The notes beneath the pieces are model-generated. The model was not told the DNA's origin and did not search any database. It saw only the letters and a program-made list of their open reading frames with translations. From Tubiluchus corallicola (lineage: Eukaryota; Priapulida; Priapulimorpha; Priapulimorphida; Tubiluchidae), in assembly GCA_030141605.1 (NCBI GenBank), contig JAQGDQ010000094.1:434001-498000 (forward strand): 64,000 nucleotides of DNA, in the 5' to 3' direction. Shown piece by piece: positions 1 to 33,656 of the stretch (its first letter is position 1; every line of letters begins with the position of its first letter). Both the position numbers and the translations under genes were made by a program.

Positions 1-611
1 CATGTATATATATATACACGGATGTATATATATATAATATCATTTTTGTATTTATTTTAAATTTTATCATACATTTAGAGTACGTAGCATTATATAAAAA
101 TTAAAAAAACATTTACTTTAACTATGCTATAAAGCTACAATTATATGCAATAGACTGAGTTCTTAAATCAGTCTGGGATCAACCTGGTCATCGCTGAATT
201 TTTCTTACTGAGCGAAAAGAATCCTGTCTTGACGGACCCCATACCACATCTGCAACCTCGAGAATGGGTCTGATCAAAGACAGAAATTCAGAACCAAATA
301 TTATGTGAAAATTAGTGGTAAAAGGCGTTATCACCATAATGGCTTAACAACACCAATGAAATTAAATGTTAAATCATTTTCCTTCAGTTCCACAAGAAAT
401 TGCCCATTGAAGAAATAACTAAAGTAATGAGTAATGACAATGCAATTTCAATACATGTGAACTCTGATATTAAGTATGAGTACAAAAGTCAAGTAAAATG
501 ATTAAGATAGTCACACTAGATGTCAAAAACACACTTCCATGTAATACTTTCAAATGTGTAGTTAATTCATCACAATTTTTCACAGCAAAGCACACAAAAC
601 ACATTTCTCAC

Positions 612-632
612 CTGTTCTCTGTCGGGTGCCAT
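612..632 (-). CDS. First coding exon of an unidentified leftward gene (partial)
   Basis: Read on the minus strand, an ATG whose A is at 632 opens a 7-codon frame (MAPDREQ) that ends exactly at a strong donor (CAG|gtgaga, intron starting at 611). The sequence just upstream on that strand (about 633-720) is richer in CpG than its surroundings, as expected for a 5' UTR or promoter. The gene would run off the left edge. A possible second exon at 269-209 has a good acceptor (tttgatcag) and donor (CA|gtaaga), but its translation is not recognisable. Product unknown. The call rests on splice signals and CpG content only. Confidence 0.4.
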
Positions 633-1239
633 GGCGATTTTTAAGTTTGCGCAGGGCAAAACGCGCACGTTTTAATTTAAATGTAGCTGCGAATTCGGTA
701 TTCCAAATTCGGGCTAAATTCTACAGTCTGTGCACTTCTTCTGATAATAACTTGTTTCAAGCTGGTCAGGAAAACGTAACTAATTGCGTTTGTTTTCCCA
801 TTAAACTGATTCTGTACAAAAAATATAAAGTAATAATAATTATAATTTCTTAAATAGTTTAGAATTGAAGGCCAAATTTACGTGGGCTTCATGCTGTAAT
901 TTTTACCGTGATTCGTGAAAAACAGAAAATTTGTACATTATTGTTACATCTAATTTGGTTTCGGACACGGAAATTAAGACATTATATCAACAGGCGTATG
1001 GTATCGGCTTTTTTATTCCAAAAATAATTCCGATTTCTTAAAACTTCTGTTTCGTGAAATTAAGTTCCACAAAATTACAACAAAAATTTAATCTTGTGTA
1101 CAAAAGGTTCTATGTTATTATGCCACCACAAGAATTGTAAGTCGAAATGGCAACATCAGTTTTCAAACTAAAATTTTTGTTTTGAGGTCAATCTACTTAG
1201 ATAAAAAAAGACCGTCTAGCGTTTTTCCACAGTTAAAGA

Positions 1240-2715
1240 GTAAGTAAGAATCTTTATTTATCACCTTTTTACAAGAAAAACAAAATCATTTGCACTAATT
1301 TTGTACTTGGAATCAGACTGCATCTGATATAATTTTACATACCATGAATGGTGAATTCATCTGGGTCATTATCTTCATTAGCAGCACACAATAGATCAGA
1401 GTAGAAAGAGACCGTATTAGTAAGATTCAGCAGTTCAGTCTGGTCACCCAGTGCATCAAAAAACTCATCCTCAGTTAGACTTTGATAAGGTAGTATGCTG
1501 TTAATACACTGCAAACAGAAAAAGGAATCGTTAGTGTTCGTTAGTAGAGCAAACTCATTATTGGATAATAAAGTGCAATTTCCGTGTATCCTATTTTTGG
1601 AGATATCACAAAAAATTGCACTTTGATTTATTCGGCATGGTTTATTGTAAGAAATGCAAGGGTAACGAATTACCATAATTCTGATAAAAAAACTAAGGTA
1701 TATCTCTGCTTATTTACGTGTTAAATGAAACAATGAGGATTGACAATTTATCTTAATTTATTCAAGTCGGCTTCAGTCTTAATTTCAAAAGGCTCACATT
1801 CATCATTAACTTTTAAGTAGATACGTCCTTGATTAGTCCAAACTGATTTGTACTTTTTGAGTTTCTTAAGTGCTAGGCACTTGGTAAACAGGTCTTTTCT
1901 GCACCTTGTTAGACATTCGTTGATAAAGATTTTGCCATTTTTAAGAATGCTTAGCTTATGAAGGTCTGGCATTTTCATTTGGGATCTGTAAAACATGTCT
2001 CTTGTAGTCCTCTTCAGAAATTTACTATTATGGGATTTGGTCCCTTCGATGATGTAACTCAATACGAGATACTAATATCATTATAAGTAACATTTAGTCC
2101 CATCAGGCCACCAAGTTTCACCTCAATATCATCCGTTTTTATGTTTTCCATTGGTGGAACACCACTAATCAGCAAACAGTCACTACGAGTGTACTGCTCG
2201 AGAGTATTTAGTTCATATTCTGTGTGTTGAAATTTTGTAGCAACTTCGTCTAGAGTGCATCTCAATGCATGGTTTTCATTTTTTTGGTTTCATCTAATTC
2301 CTTCTTAATGTGTTGGTGATCATTTTTGATGTCTTCGTATTGAGCAGCAATGAATTGTTAACTTGAGGTTAGACTATCGAGTTCCTTTCTCATGTTATCA
2401 AATTCTAAGACCATGGTATTTTTAAGACCATTTATAGCTTCAAGTAGTCGAGATTCCATGGAGTCGACAGGGTTGGCTACTGCTTGGACACCTGACCCAA
2501 CTGTCACACTCTGACATGTATAACCTTTCTGGCTAGCAGATTGACAAAAACTTTAAGATACAAGAGTGGTAGATCTAGTTGTAGCATTAGTGGGTGTTGA
2601 GTTAGTATTTGTCTCAGTGCCTTGAGTCCCAGCATTTGAAATCCTTGATGCATTATCTATGTTTGAGCTTACTTTAGATTTTTTGCTCCCACTCAGATTA
2701 GCATTATGTTTTTTA
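1240..2715 (-). mobile_element. Degenerate non-LTR retrotransposon ORF1 with PHD-like zinc finger
   Basis: Minus-strand reading gives, in order: a Ser/Thr/Asn-rich leader; a coiled-coil stretch (about 2460-2270) broken by stop codons; the block EQYTRSDCLLISGVP (about 2205-2160), typical of LINE ORF1 proteins; a C-terminal block with WTNQGRIYLK (about 1830); and a Cys/His-rich PHD-like finger (1676-1500) ending FFCLQCI. This order is seen in ORF1 proteins of invertebrate CR1/L2/Jockey-like LINEs. One expected finger Cys pair is not intact (CISYNKPC spacing). Several in-frame stops and frame changes make it a pseudogene. No endonuclease or reverse transcriptase follows. Past the last codon, an AATAAA and a short ACTT-type repeat (about 1275-1243) resemble a LINE 3' end. 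Confidence 0.72.
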
Positions 2716-3085
2716 TTGCCTTAGACTATCACTTGCTGATGATTCGGAACTTCTTGTTAGGTGGCCATGAGGCATTAGCTTACTGTTACATAAGTTTACT
2801 AGTGTCTGTTTACTACAGCTCGCTAAGTTTTGCTCAACTTCATGAATTGTTTGGCATAGAAAACTTCGAGGCTTTGCACCATTAGTAATGGCGGCTAGAA
2901 CTACACTCCAGGTTGCGGCATACAGCAGTGTCAAGGCCACAACAAGTGCTGTACAAGAATACTGTCTTGTACGTTTGAACGTTCTCACCATGTTTGTTCT
3001 CCAAAGACTTCATAAGGTTGTCTGCCGAAGATTGCTTATATAAAGTTTGCAGGAATCAAAACTTAAGTAAATTAATTCTTTTTAT

Positions 3086-3278
3086 TCATTTTGCTAATTT
3101 TTGTGCGAGCACCGAAATTTTGAAACGTCTCCGTTTTGGCGCATACGCACAGAGTTCTGGACATTTGTCAATGACATTCGAGTTGATCCCCATGAGGGTT
3201 GCCATGTGCTGGAAATCAATAGTATGTCCCACGTCCCGAGCGACCTGGTTACAATACAGTGTTTGTCCTGAATGTAGT
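3086..3278 (-). CDS. Possible terminal exon of an unrecognised minus-strand gene
   Basis: On the minus strand a polypyrimidine tract and acceptor (ttactacattcag) precede an open frame of about 63 codons ending in TGA. It contains QVARDVGHTIDFQHMATLMG and a basic segment (PKRRRFK). The stretch has more CpG and G+C than its surroundings. The spacing of VA..VG....F..MA..MGI resembles a death-fold helix pattern, but this is only an impression and I do not recognise the protein. No partner exons were found toward 6800, and the TTAA transposon lies between. It could equally be a captured exon or a transposon piece. Confidence 0.25.
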
Positions 3279-4107
3279 AATAAGCAAACATTAATCACCA
3301 TTCATGCAGAACACTATATGAATTTATCAATTGAAAATGCCACATTGATGTTAAATACATTAGAAATTTTTACAATTTTCCAAAGATACAAAAGTTTTAA
3401 ACCAGAAATCAAAAAATAAATGGTTGAAAAACTGTCTGTCGCGATTGCTAAAGTTTATAGCAAGGGCTCTGTGTGTCCAGAATTTTCACTGCAACTAGAT
3501 GAATTAGGAACGATATACAGCTGACAAGCAAAATAAATGTTCTGAGCTTTATTGTGCAGAGATAACACTAGGAAGCCATTAGTGTAATGCATTCTAGGCA
3601 GAAAAAACTGAGATCGGTTTTTCTCAGATGGAAAATACCCGTTTATATCGGGTATTAAAAAATTAAATGCCGGAACAATGTCAGCTAATCATCAACAGAA
3701 AAATAAGCACACTTCAGTGATGTATAAAGCACTCAGAACATGGAGCAAAACAATAAATGCATCAACCAGTTTATATTATGCCCATCACTTAGAGAAAATA
3801 AAGCATTGATATAGATTTGTGGCCCAGAAAAAATGGAACATGATTCACTGGGTTATGGTACCTGGAATTTCTTAAGAGAGGAAGTGTACAATGGCCATAC
3901 AAAGCCATTTGATGCCGAGGAACTATAGGCAAAACTGTTGAGTATTGGGACCAAATATTGGTTAAAGAAGTGAAAAAAAATCTGTGAGCTATTTATTAAA
4001 GGTAACGCCTTCATATGTGGTAAAATAACAAATTATAGAAAATTGCCTTAAACCTGCACTGAACAGCAAATCTATATTTTTGATAGATATTAAACTATAA
4101 ACCTTAA

Positions 4108-5513
4108 AGGAGAATATCATGAAAATCAAGTTAAACTTATTTTATAGTTGCCTTCCCCGGGAACAACTTGGCAAAATTTTTTTAGCAGTACGTTGTCTAG
4201 TTAATGAGTAATTAACTTTTTTGTATCTCACGGGAAACGCCATGGAGCTGCACTTACGCCTCTCTCGGTGAAAAAATTGAACTAGCGCAGCTCAGGCTGA
4301 TGACGTAACAGAGTGTATCCGCCAGCTTGTTGTGATACTGTGGTACACAACTGGGCTAAAAATAAAGCTGTTATTACTACATTACAGCATTTGACCTTGG
4401 TTCGGATAGGTAGTCAGCTGATAGAAATGATTGTCTTTGCGCTCGTTAACATGTTTTCATCAAAAGCGATATATTTTTTATACTGTTGGAATATGCCTAC
4501 AGCATATTGTGAAAATTCTTGTGGCATTAATTGAAAACATCGTCAGCAATACAAGCTGCAAAAATGTGGGCCTCGGTAACAAAAGTGCTTTTCTTCTAAA
4601 ACAAGCTTTTCTTCTAAAACAAGTCCGATATAGTAACTTCATTCTGCTAGAAGAATTAATGAATTTATAAACACGGATAAACTCACTGAAGCATAATTAT
4701 AATGCTAGTGTGACAATTTTTAGTGACAGCTTCATTTTATCAGCCTTGACAAAAAAATATGTGAACCCCGCTGACACAGAGACTATAACATATTAGCTGT
4801 AGACTTATTGATTAAACATATATGAACATTTTTAACTTTGTCGTGTTTCAGTTATTTAAATCAGTAAGACTTTTAATACCAAGCAGAACTTTAACCGTTG
4901 TTCATTAGCTTCTGTTTTTACATGATAACGTCATGTTGTGTTTATTTTTACACAGCAGTATTATTAAAATATTAGGATTAGATAAAATTCTTGTGGTCAG
5001 TTGGACTGAAATAAAAATTAATGATAATAATACATTCATTATTAATATAATTATTATCCACTTTTACAATATAAAAAACTAACGATATAATGTGATTCGA
5101 TGACAAAATAATTATTAATTGCATTACATAATATAATTGTGATATTTTTATTGAAATGGATACAAATCTCGAGATGACTAAACTGCATCGATAAACTATG
5201 CACTTGGGCTTAAAATGAAACAAAAAAGACACTACAAAAAACTGCATCTGACTGAATCTCTCCGAAGTGTAAGCACAATATTATTAACACTAGATTCATC
5301 ATGTTCTAAACTCACGTTTCAAAGCAAACAGACGAGAAATTATCACACAGGTTGTAGGAGTGATTACAGGTTTTTAGATTGTACTTTCATTGCTTCAATA
5401 ATTTTCTGTTGCTCATTGGAAACTAAAAGTTATTATATTTTGGCTTCGTATTTCGATATTTTCCGTCTGACTGAATTATTCAAGCTCAACTTAATTTTGG
5501 TGATATTCCCCCT
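4108..5513 (+). mobile_element. Non-autonomous TTAA-flanked DNA transposon, copy 1 (Kolobok-like)
   Basis: The element is bounded by TTAA at 4104-4107 and TTAA at 5514-5517. The left end starts AGGAGAATATCATGAAAATC and the right end, read inward on the other strand, starts AGGGGGAATATCACC. The imperfect terminal inverted repeats are about 32 bp. No transposase is encoded. Copy 2 (39605-41509) matches it closely in inverted orientation. TTAA target duplication with AG/GG termini fits the Kolobok superfamily better than piggyBac, whose termini usually start CC. Compared with copy 2 it lacks a block of about 440 bp next to the right terminus. Confidence 0.8.
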
Positions 5514-5589
5514 TTAAATTAACACAAAATTATTGCTTCATTGAATCATTTTTAATGGTGGCCCTTCCAGAATTCCGGTAAATCAGCCC

Positions 5590-5710
5590 GAGGATATTAA
5601 TTACAATAAGGAACATAATATATATATATATTGTAATATTAAAGGTATATATTATATGTATAATATATATTATATTATGTATATCTTTATATATTATATA
5701 TATATGCACA
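5590..5710. repeat. TA-rich simple repeat
   Basis: An AT-only tract of impure (TA)n alternating with short TAT/ATT blocks, just outside the right end of the TTAA transposon. No gene is seen from 5514 to 6851 apart from a SINE fragment. Confidence 0.8.
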
Positions 5711-6599
5711 AAATAATGAGCAACATTGTTAATGACATCATAATGAACAACCGTTATATGCACAATGGTATTATTCTATGATAGAAAGTATATGGGACGC
5801 CGGCAATACATTTCTGACAAAAGCCTAGAATAATTTTGACAGTTTTGAATATTTCTAGCAGAAATTAGAATTTCAATATAAAGTGTAATACCTGATTTAT
5901 TTTTTTCATATAATATATTATAAAAAGGATATTTTACATTGTGGTTTAAACTGTTAGTCAATAAAGAATTTCAAAATAATTCACTTAAACCTTCTTACAG
6001 TGCATGTGCTGTGAAATAATCCTAAGTCACTGTTTTAGATGCCTGAGATGTGGCAGCCTTGGCCTCCATCCTAGTGTTCCTGCCTTGCACCCTATAGCTT
6101 ATAAGTATTCTGCCTGGAAACTGTAGGATTGGATTTTCAAATAGTGAAAGAGATTTAAGAGGTTTATACCAGCATGCATACATGTTCAAAAACATGATCA
6201 AGAAAAAAATAAACTCCTGAAACGAACTCATGACTTCTTTTGATATTAGATTTTAAAAATAGACCAAATTAATACTGTAGTGAAAAAATGAGTACATGCT
6301 AGTTTTTTTTAATTTCGATAATGAGTGATGAAGAACATCATTACTTAGGCTGCTCACACGAAAATTGTCAGTTAAGATTGTCTATGTTGTCTAAACAAGA
6401 AAATATATATGGACATTTGAATCTTACTGGTGGTTGTGTGTTGCTAGATTAAAGATTTATATTTCAAATTCATTGGAGAATATTTATATTTATTATATAA
6501 ATGTGAGTGCACTTATAAAAGTTTTGTCATTTACACATGTTAGCTTGTTACTGTCAGTCAATTTTTAGTTGTGTTTGGATATAGTGTGTAGTGCTACAA

Positions 6600-6720
6600 G
6601 TTTGGTATCATGGTATGACAAGAAAAATAGATTAGAAAGCTTAAAAAATTGTTTGCCAGATCTCTGGTATTGAACCCAGGTCTTCTGCATTTGTAGCAAC
6701 AGTAGCCACAGAGGAATTTC
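6600..6720 (-). repeat. tRNA-derived SINE fragment (family 1)
   Basis: Read on the minus strand, a tRNA-like head (GTGGCTACTGTTGCTACAAA) is followed by a B-box-like GGTTCAATACC and then CTGGCAAACAATTTTTTAAG. The same order, with a GTGCAAAATTTTTCAGG tail, occurs in the units at 45120-45740 and in the copy near 62180. It lies about 130 bp upstream of the first RAD54L2 coding exon, probably inside a 5' UTR intron. Confidence 0.5.
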
Positions 6721-6856
6721 TATTTTTTGCGCTAGCAAATAAGTTACATTAAGCAGCTTAGAATACTTAGAGCTAAGAAGTTTAAACAATGTAGCAAAGA
6801 GCATTTAAATCATCAAGAAATTGCTAAAACTAATCAATAGTTTGTTTTCAGAGCCA

Positions 6857-28928
<22,072 letters not shown>

Positions 28929-31097
28929 ATGGTGGATTATGACACGCACTCTACCACTATTTAGGCTACTTACTTGGTTAAACCAAAGCTAGTCTGTTGA
29001 TAAATGTAAACAGTTCAGTTAGTGCAATTATTGTTACTTGAAGTGCATGCTTTCTTAGCTGTGCACATTTCATTACTTTGTTGTTTATAATTTCACTGTT
29101 TTTATTGTCAATGCAACATACCTAGGTAACAACCAAATGCACAGTTCCTATTGGCATCATACTTATGAGCATGTCCTCCAGAAATTCTTTTCTGAGCCCA
29201 AGAGGCAAGTTATCACATGTGTTTTTGCGTATACTTTCATTTTCAGTGGTTGCTAGAAAACAAAAACTTTCTTAGAAATTGCGAGAAAGTGATATTCAAC
29301 ATACCGATGTATGAGCTGTCGTCATCGAACATTTGCGATTTGTTGGGACTATCTCACGGACTTAAAAACTCAGAAGTTCAGATAAATAAGCAAATTTAGC
29401 TCTGTTGTATGTATTGCAAACTTGTATTTGACTTATAGAACTCTGCAATGATACACTCTGATCTAGTTAACGACAACAGTGATGCACCGCCACCGAGTGT
29501 GCCATTTCAACACCGCTAAAAGAGACTTCTTTACTCATGACAATATGCATCGAAAGCTAAAATTTTGATCAAGTAAATCCAAACAAGTCCATGATTCTTC
29601 ATAGCCAAATTTTGCCATATAAATTAGAAACAGCTTTAGTCTGTGATATTAGTTTACCTGCAACTTGACCTAAATAGCCTGTAAATACAGGTGCAATTTA
29701 CACCTGTAGCAGCTAGCATACTTATAGCATTTATGTTTTGCGCAAGGCTATTTCATAATAAGCGTTTAAATGATAGAACATTCCACTTCACTATTATAAA
29801 TCTAACAAACAACTCTTTGAAAGGGGAACAATTTGTTCAAAAGTTTTTACCCACATTTATTATAATTTTTATGGCTTGCTTAATAACTTAACTGTTTATT
29901 CTTAGTGTTGTGCATAAACAGTCTAATTCTATACTATTAAAAAACAATTTGTTTATTCCTTGTGATTAACCCTTGCCCAATGGTCTTGTGTGTGTCCTAT
30001 ATCTCCAAAATTTGAAGTTTAATGTTCCATACACAAATGTAAATTAGTTGTGAATTAGTTATTAACAGTACTGTTGTTTAAAACACTGTGCTTGTATAAA
30101 ACGAGGATCACAAAGAGCACAAGCTACTCTACAATTTTCGCTGTTTCTGCGGTGTCACTATTTGGTTAGACAGGAACAAAAGAATATCACTGTGCAAGAT
30201 ACAAGTAACGCAATCAGATTTAACACTTATAATCCATTTGTAACTACCACATTATTTTCAGCTAAATTTCTAGCATAACACTGCTTCTCTTTCTTGCTTC
30301 TGTTGCTATTTAGACATTTTCAGGATGAATATCATCCCAATAAATTTTTTGAAATTCTTCCCTCTGCCCATAGATACCATTCATTTAATTCTCCAACCAC
30401 AAGGACTAAATACTTTCTATTCTGTTGCATTTCGCACTATCAGCAAGTGAATTTCAGTAAATATAAAATATTCTCTATATCACTGTGCATATTTTATTAG
30501 CATTTATGCGACAAGTGATTGAATTTATTTATCTGTTAATTTTCTTTTGTTGTAGTACAAAAAACGACATAAATTTCATTATATGTACTACAATACAGTG
30601 ATAATAAATCACTTACTTATACCTCACTGTCATTATTTTGTTTAGTGAATGCACAGAAAACAACATCAGACAAATGACTAAACTTTAAAACACTAGTAAG
30701 ACCGAAGACTAAAGTATAAAGCTATAATATGAGCATTCTCCGCTTACAATTTCATTATTATTATTTCTACACTTATTTGCTGGTTTATTAAGGAAACAAT
30801 GAGTCAGCATGAAAATTTTGTAGTAGCAGCTAACACTAATAATAAGTGCACAGAAAACTAGCAGAGGCAAGGGTTACTCTTATCCTCAATGCTATCCTTT
30901 CAACAATGATCTTCATTATGTGCATCACTAAAACGGTATTTGTTAGCTGTACTCTTAATACTTGGTCACATACAGTTAAGACTTAACTGTGCCCATTTGA
31001 TAATGTCCAAAATGCGTATGTATAAAAGTTTTTGTGAAAATAATAAATATGTAGAAATGCATGTTTAACAATTATTTTGTTATATTTCTTTCTCTGC

Positions 31098-31138
<41 letters not shown>

Positions 31139-32791
31139 AGTAGGTTTTCTTATGTTAGATTCTTGCTTTAGGCTTAAGCGTAAATTGTAAATGTTAGTTG
31201 GTCTTCTAACTTGTGTGTTCTTAACATAATTATTTATCCTGCATTCTGGTTCTGTGAATAATCATGCTCATGTTCTGAAGTTAAGCATTAATAACTGTTG
31301 TGTAATTTACTAAATAACGTAGTAATTATGAATGAACCTATTTTGTTTTTTGTGTATATAAGTAGCGCTAGGCAACTTGAAGCAAAAAATGCTGCTTAGT
31401 ATTATGCATAATTTACATGCAAATATGTACATTTAACTCTAGAGTGCTTCGTATATGCTTACTGTACAGTCTTTTGCCATATGCTTATTGTAAAACTATT
31501 TTCTGATGTAAAGTTTATGTAACATCCATGTCTTGCTTATATGAAAGGAAGATACTATGTGTAATTGTGGCTCGACAAATAGAATCTCACAAATAAGTCC
31601 TGTTTGTGAATTAAACAATTCCTGTAATTACAGTACCCATTACAAAGCTGTACAAACAGCAGCAACAATGATGCAAGCTTCTGAATGTGTGAAGTACAAA
31701 AACTATCTTGCAATATTGCACATTGATCTGTCTGTCAATTAGCATTGCCTTTGGCGTATCATTCGTATGGGTGCTAGAAGCCGCCGTTTTACCAATAATT
31801 TAAAATGCATAATTATCCTCCATTTTCATTAATTATCATAGTAGGTCTTGTACAGCATCTGTGAAAATAAACAGTATTAATTGAAATATTTTCTTTTGAG
31901 CTTCTTTCATCATTCTGTTAATGTTTAACTTGTGATTATATAGCAACAGGGATTATACATAAAAATTTTATAACAGTGAATCACAACTTCATTAGTAAAA
32001 ATTTATTAACAGATTTATAACAACCTCTTCATTTAAATGTTGAGATCAAATGACAATTTAACACTGGATTTGAACACAGCTTTGAATGACACCGTGATGA
32101 AATCGCGATGACCTAATCTGATCTAGTAATTTTGTAATTCACCGGTTTGCCAAAAAAGATTGGCTCCGTACTTATAGTTCACATTTAATGTTCTACATAT
32201 TATCTTGGTTGCACTGAGCATTGAGAAGTCAAAATGACATCATATCTAATTTCTGTACAATTACTACAACTGTTATACTGTACAAAATTAGTATATTGCA
32301 TTACAGTACGGAAATATACGCTAAGCAACATGATACAACAACAAACAGGCATTGCTCATTCTTCGGTATGTAAATTGACTCACAAATTCATGCAAACGTG
32401 GATAAAAGTGCACCCTGGTATTTTTATAATATGGATTCCACAAATTTGTGGTTTTACGTACTTAGTTTTGTGATTACATTTGCTCAATAATACATATTTC
32501 AAATGATGTCATTATACCTATTTTTTTATACTTGAAGACATCTAGTATGTAGCACTCACAAATATGATCACATGATTGCACAGATTGACCTGTTTTTCCA
32601 AATAATTTTGTCAAAGATTGAAATAAATGTGACCATCATCTCGCTGTTAAGAAGAACAAAATTTAATACAGAAATTCAGTCCTTCAGGTAAATTTAGTCT
32701 GCAACTTGTTTCACCAGTATTGACTTTCAATTTGAATGCATAAAACAAGTCCGATTATAAAAATAAAATCAACATTAATTAATCAATACTA
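28929..32791. other. Gene-poor interval between convergent RAD54L2 and AS3MT
   Basis: Probably holds the RAD54L2 3' UTR. AATAAA hexamers lie at 30339, 30603 and 31866, but no site can be chosen from sequence. A (TA)n run lies at 31100-31131. One splice-acceptor-linked open frame (29247-29399) is reported as a finding. I see no other gene-like structure. Confidence 0.6.
31100..31131. repeat. (TA)n microsatellite
   Basis: About 15 uninterrupted TA units in the intergenic interval. Confidence 0.95.
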
Positions 32792-33605
32792 CAGTCAAAC
32801 CTCGTTATAACGCCAGGTCTGGGACACCACTAAATGTGGCCAGTCCAGTCTGTAACATCTATTTTGTTTCGTAGTTATTTTTAATATGCCATAAATAGTA
32901 TAATATTATTATACTTACAACAACGCATGTGTTATACTGTACATTTTTGCTGCATTAAGAAAATTTATGCAGGTGTAGTTCTATGGCGGCACATCGCAGA
33001 ACTTTTAGGTAACACAATGAAATAGCAGTCTTGTGAAAACTGCTGTCTCCTGATAAAAGAAATATGCAGCTACACAGTCCAGCCCAAGCACGGTCCCAAC
33101 GTAGCATTATTAGATAATTAGGACTACAAATAGCTGCTGCAATTGCAATGTAACTTAACCTTGAGTCAAACAGCTTTTACAGCCATTAGATTCACATCAG
33201 TTCAATACTGCAGCTTAGCTACACAACTATTGTACCTTAAAATGCACGTTCCCTGCCCAAAACCTGAGCATTCACTTTCATACAGCCACTTGCAACAAGA
33301 CCTAAATCTTAAATTAAAATATCATAATTGTTTTTCTGTCCAGAGATCATTGTTTTTACAACAAAATGGCTGTTTTTTAGCAACAATTCATTGTACTTTA
33401 TCTTCCCTAGCATTATAATGGGGTAAATTATTATGTAAAATAGACTTTTGGCACAGCAGATAAGTTGGCAGATGGCGGCAGGCGAGATTGGCGGTATTCC
33501 CTATATTTAATATATGATGGAAATCGGGACAGGGCAATAGTTGGCATTATTGGCATTATGCCGAGGCTGGCGTTACAACGGGCGGGGTATAACAAGGTTC
33601 GACTA
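32792..33605. mobile_element. Non-autonomous pogo/Tigger-like DNA transposon
   Basis: The left end CAGTCAAACCTCGTTATAAC is mirrored by the right end, which read inward is TAGTCGAACCTTGTTATACC. The inverted repeats of about 20 bp lie directly inside TA dinucleotides (32790-32791 and 33606-33607). A TA target with CAGT-type termini and a CCTCGTTATAACG motif is typical of pogo/Tigger-like elements. No transposase frame is visible. The right end lies about 50 bp past the AS3MT stop codon, so the element probably forms part of that gene's 3' UTR or its polyadenylation region. Confidence 0.7.
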
Positions 33606-33656
33606 TAATTACATTGTGACTTCATAAAATTTTTCTGAAGTTGCTTCTCCATTGCA

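Noticed and set aside
4108-5513. piggyBac assignment of the TTAA element
   Set aside because: TTAA is shared, but termini begin AGG rather than CC(C/Y), so Kolobok-like is the better guess. Not settled without a transposase.
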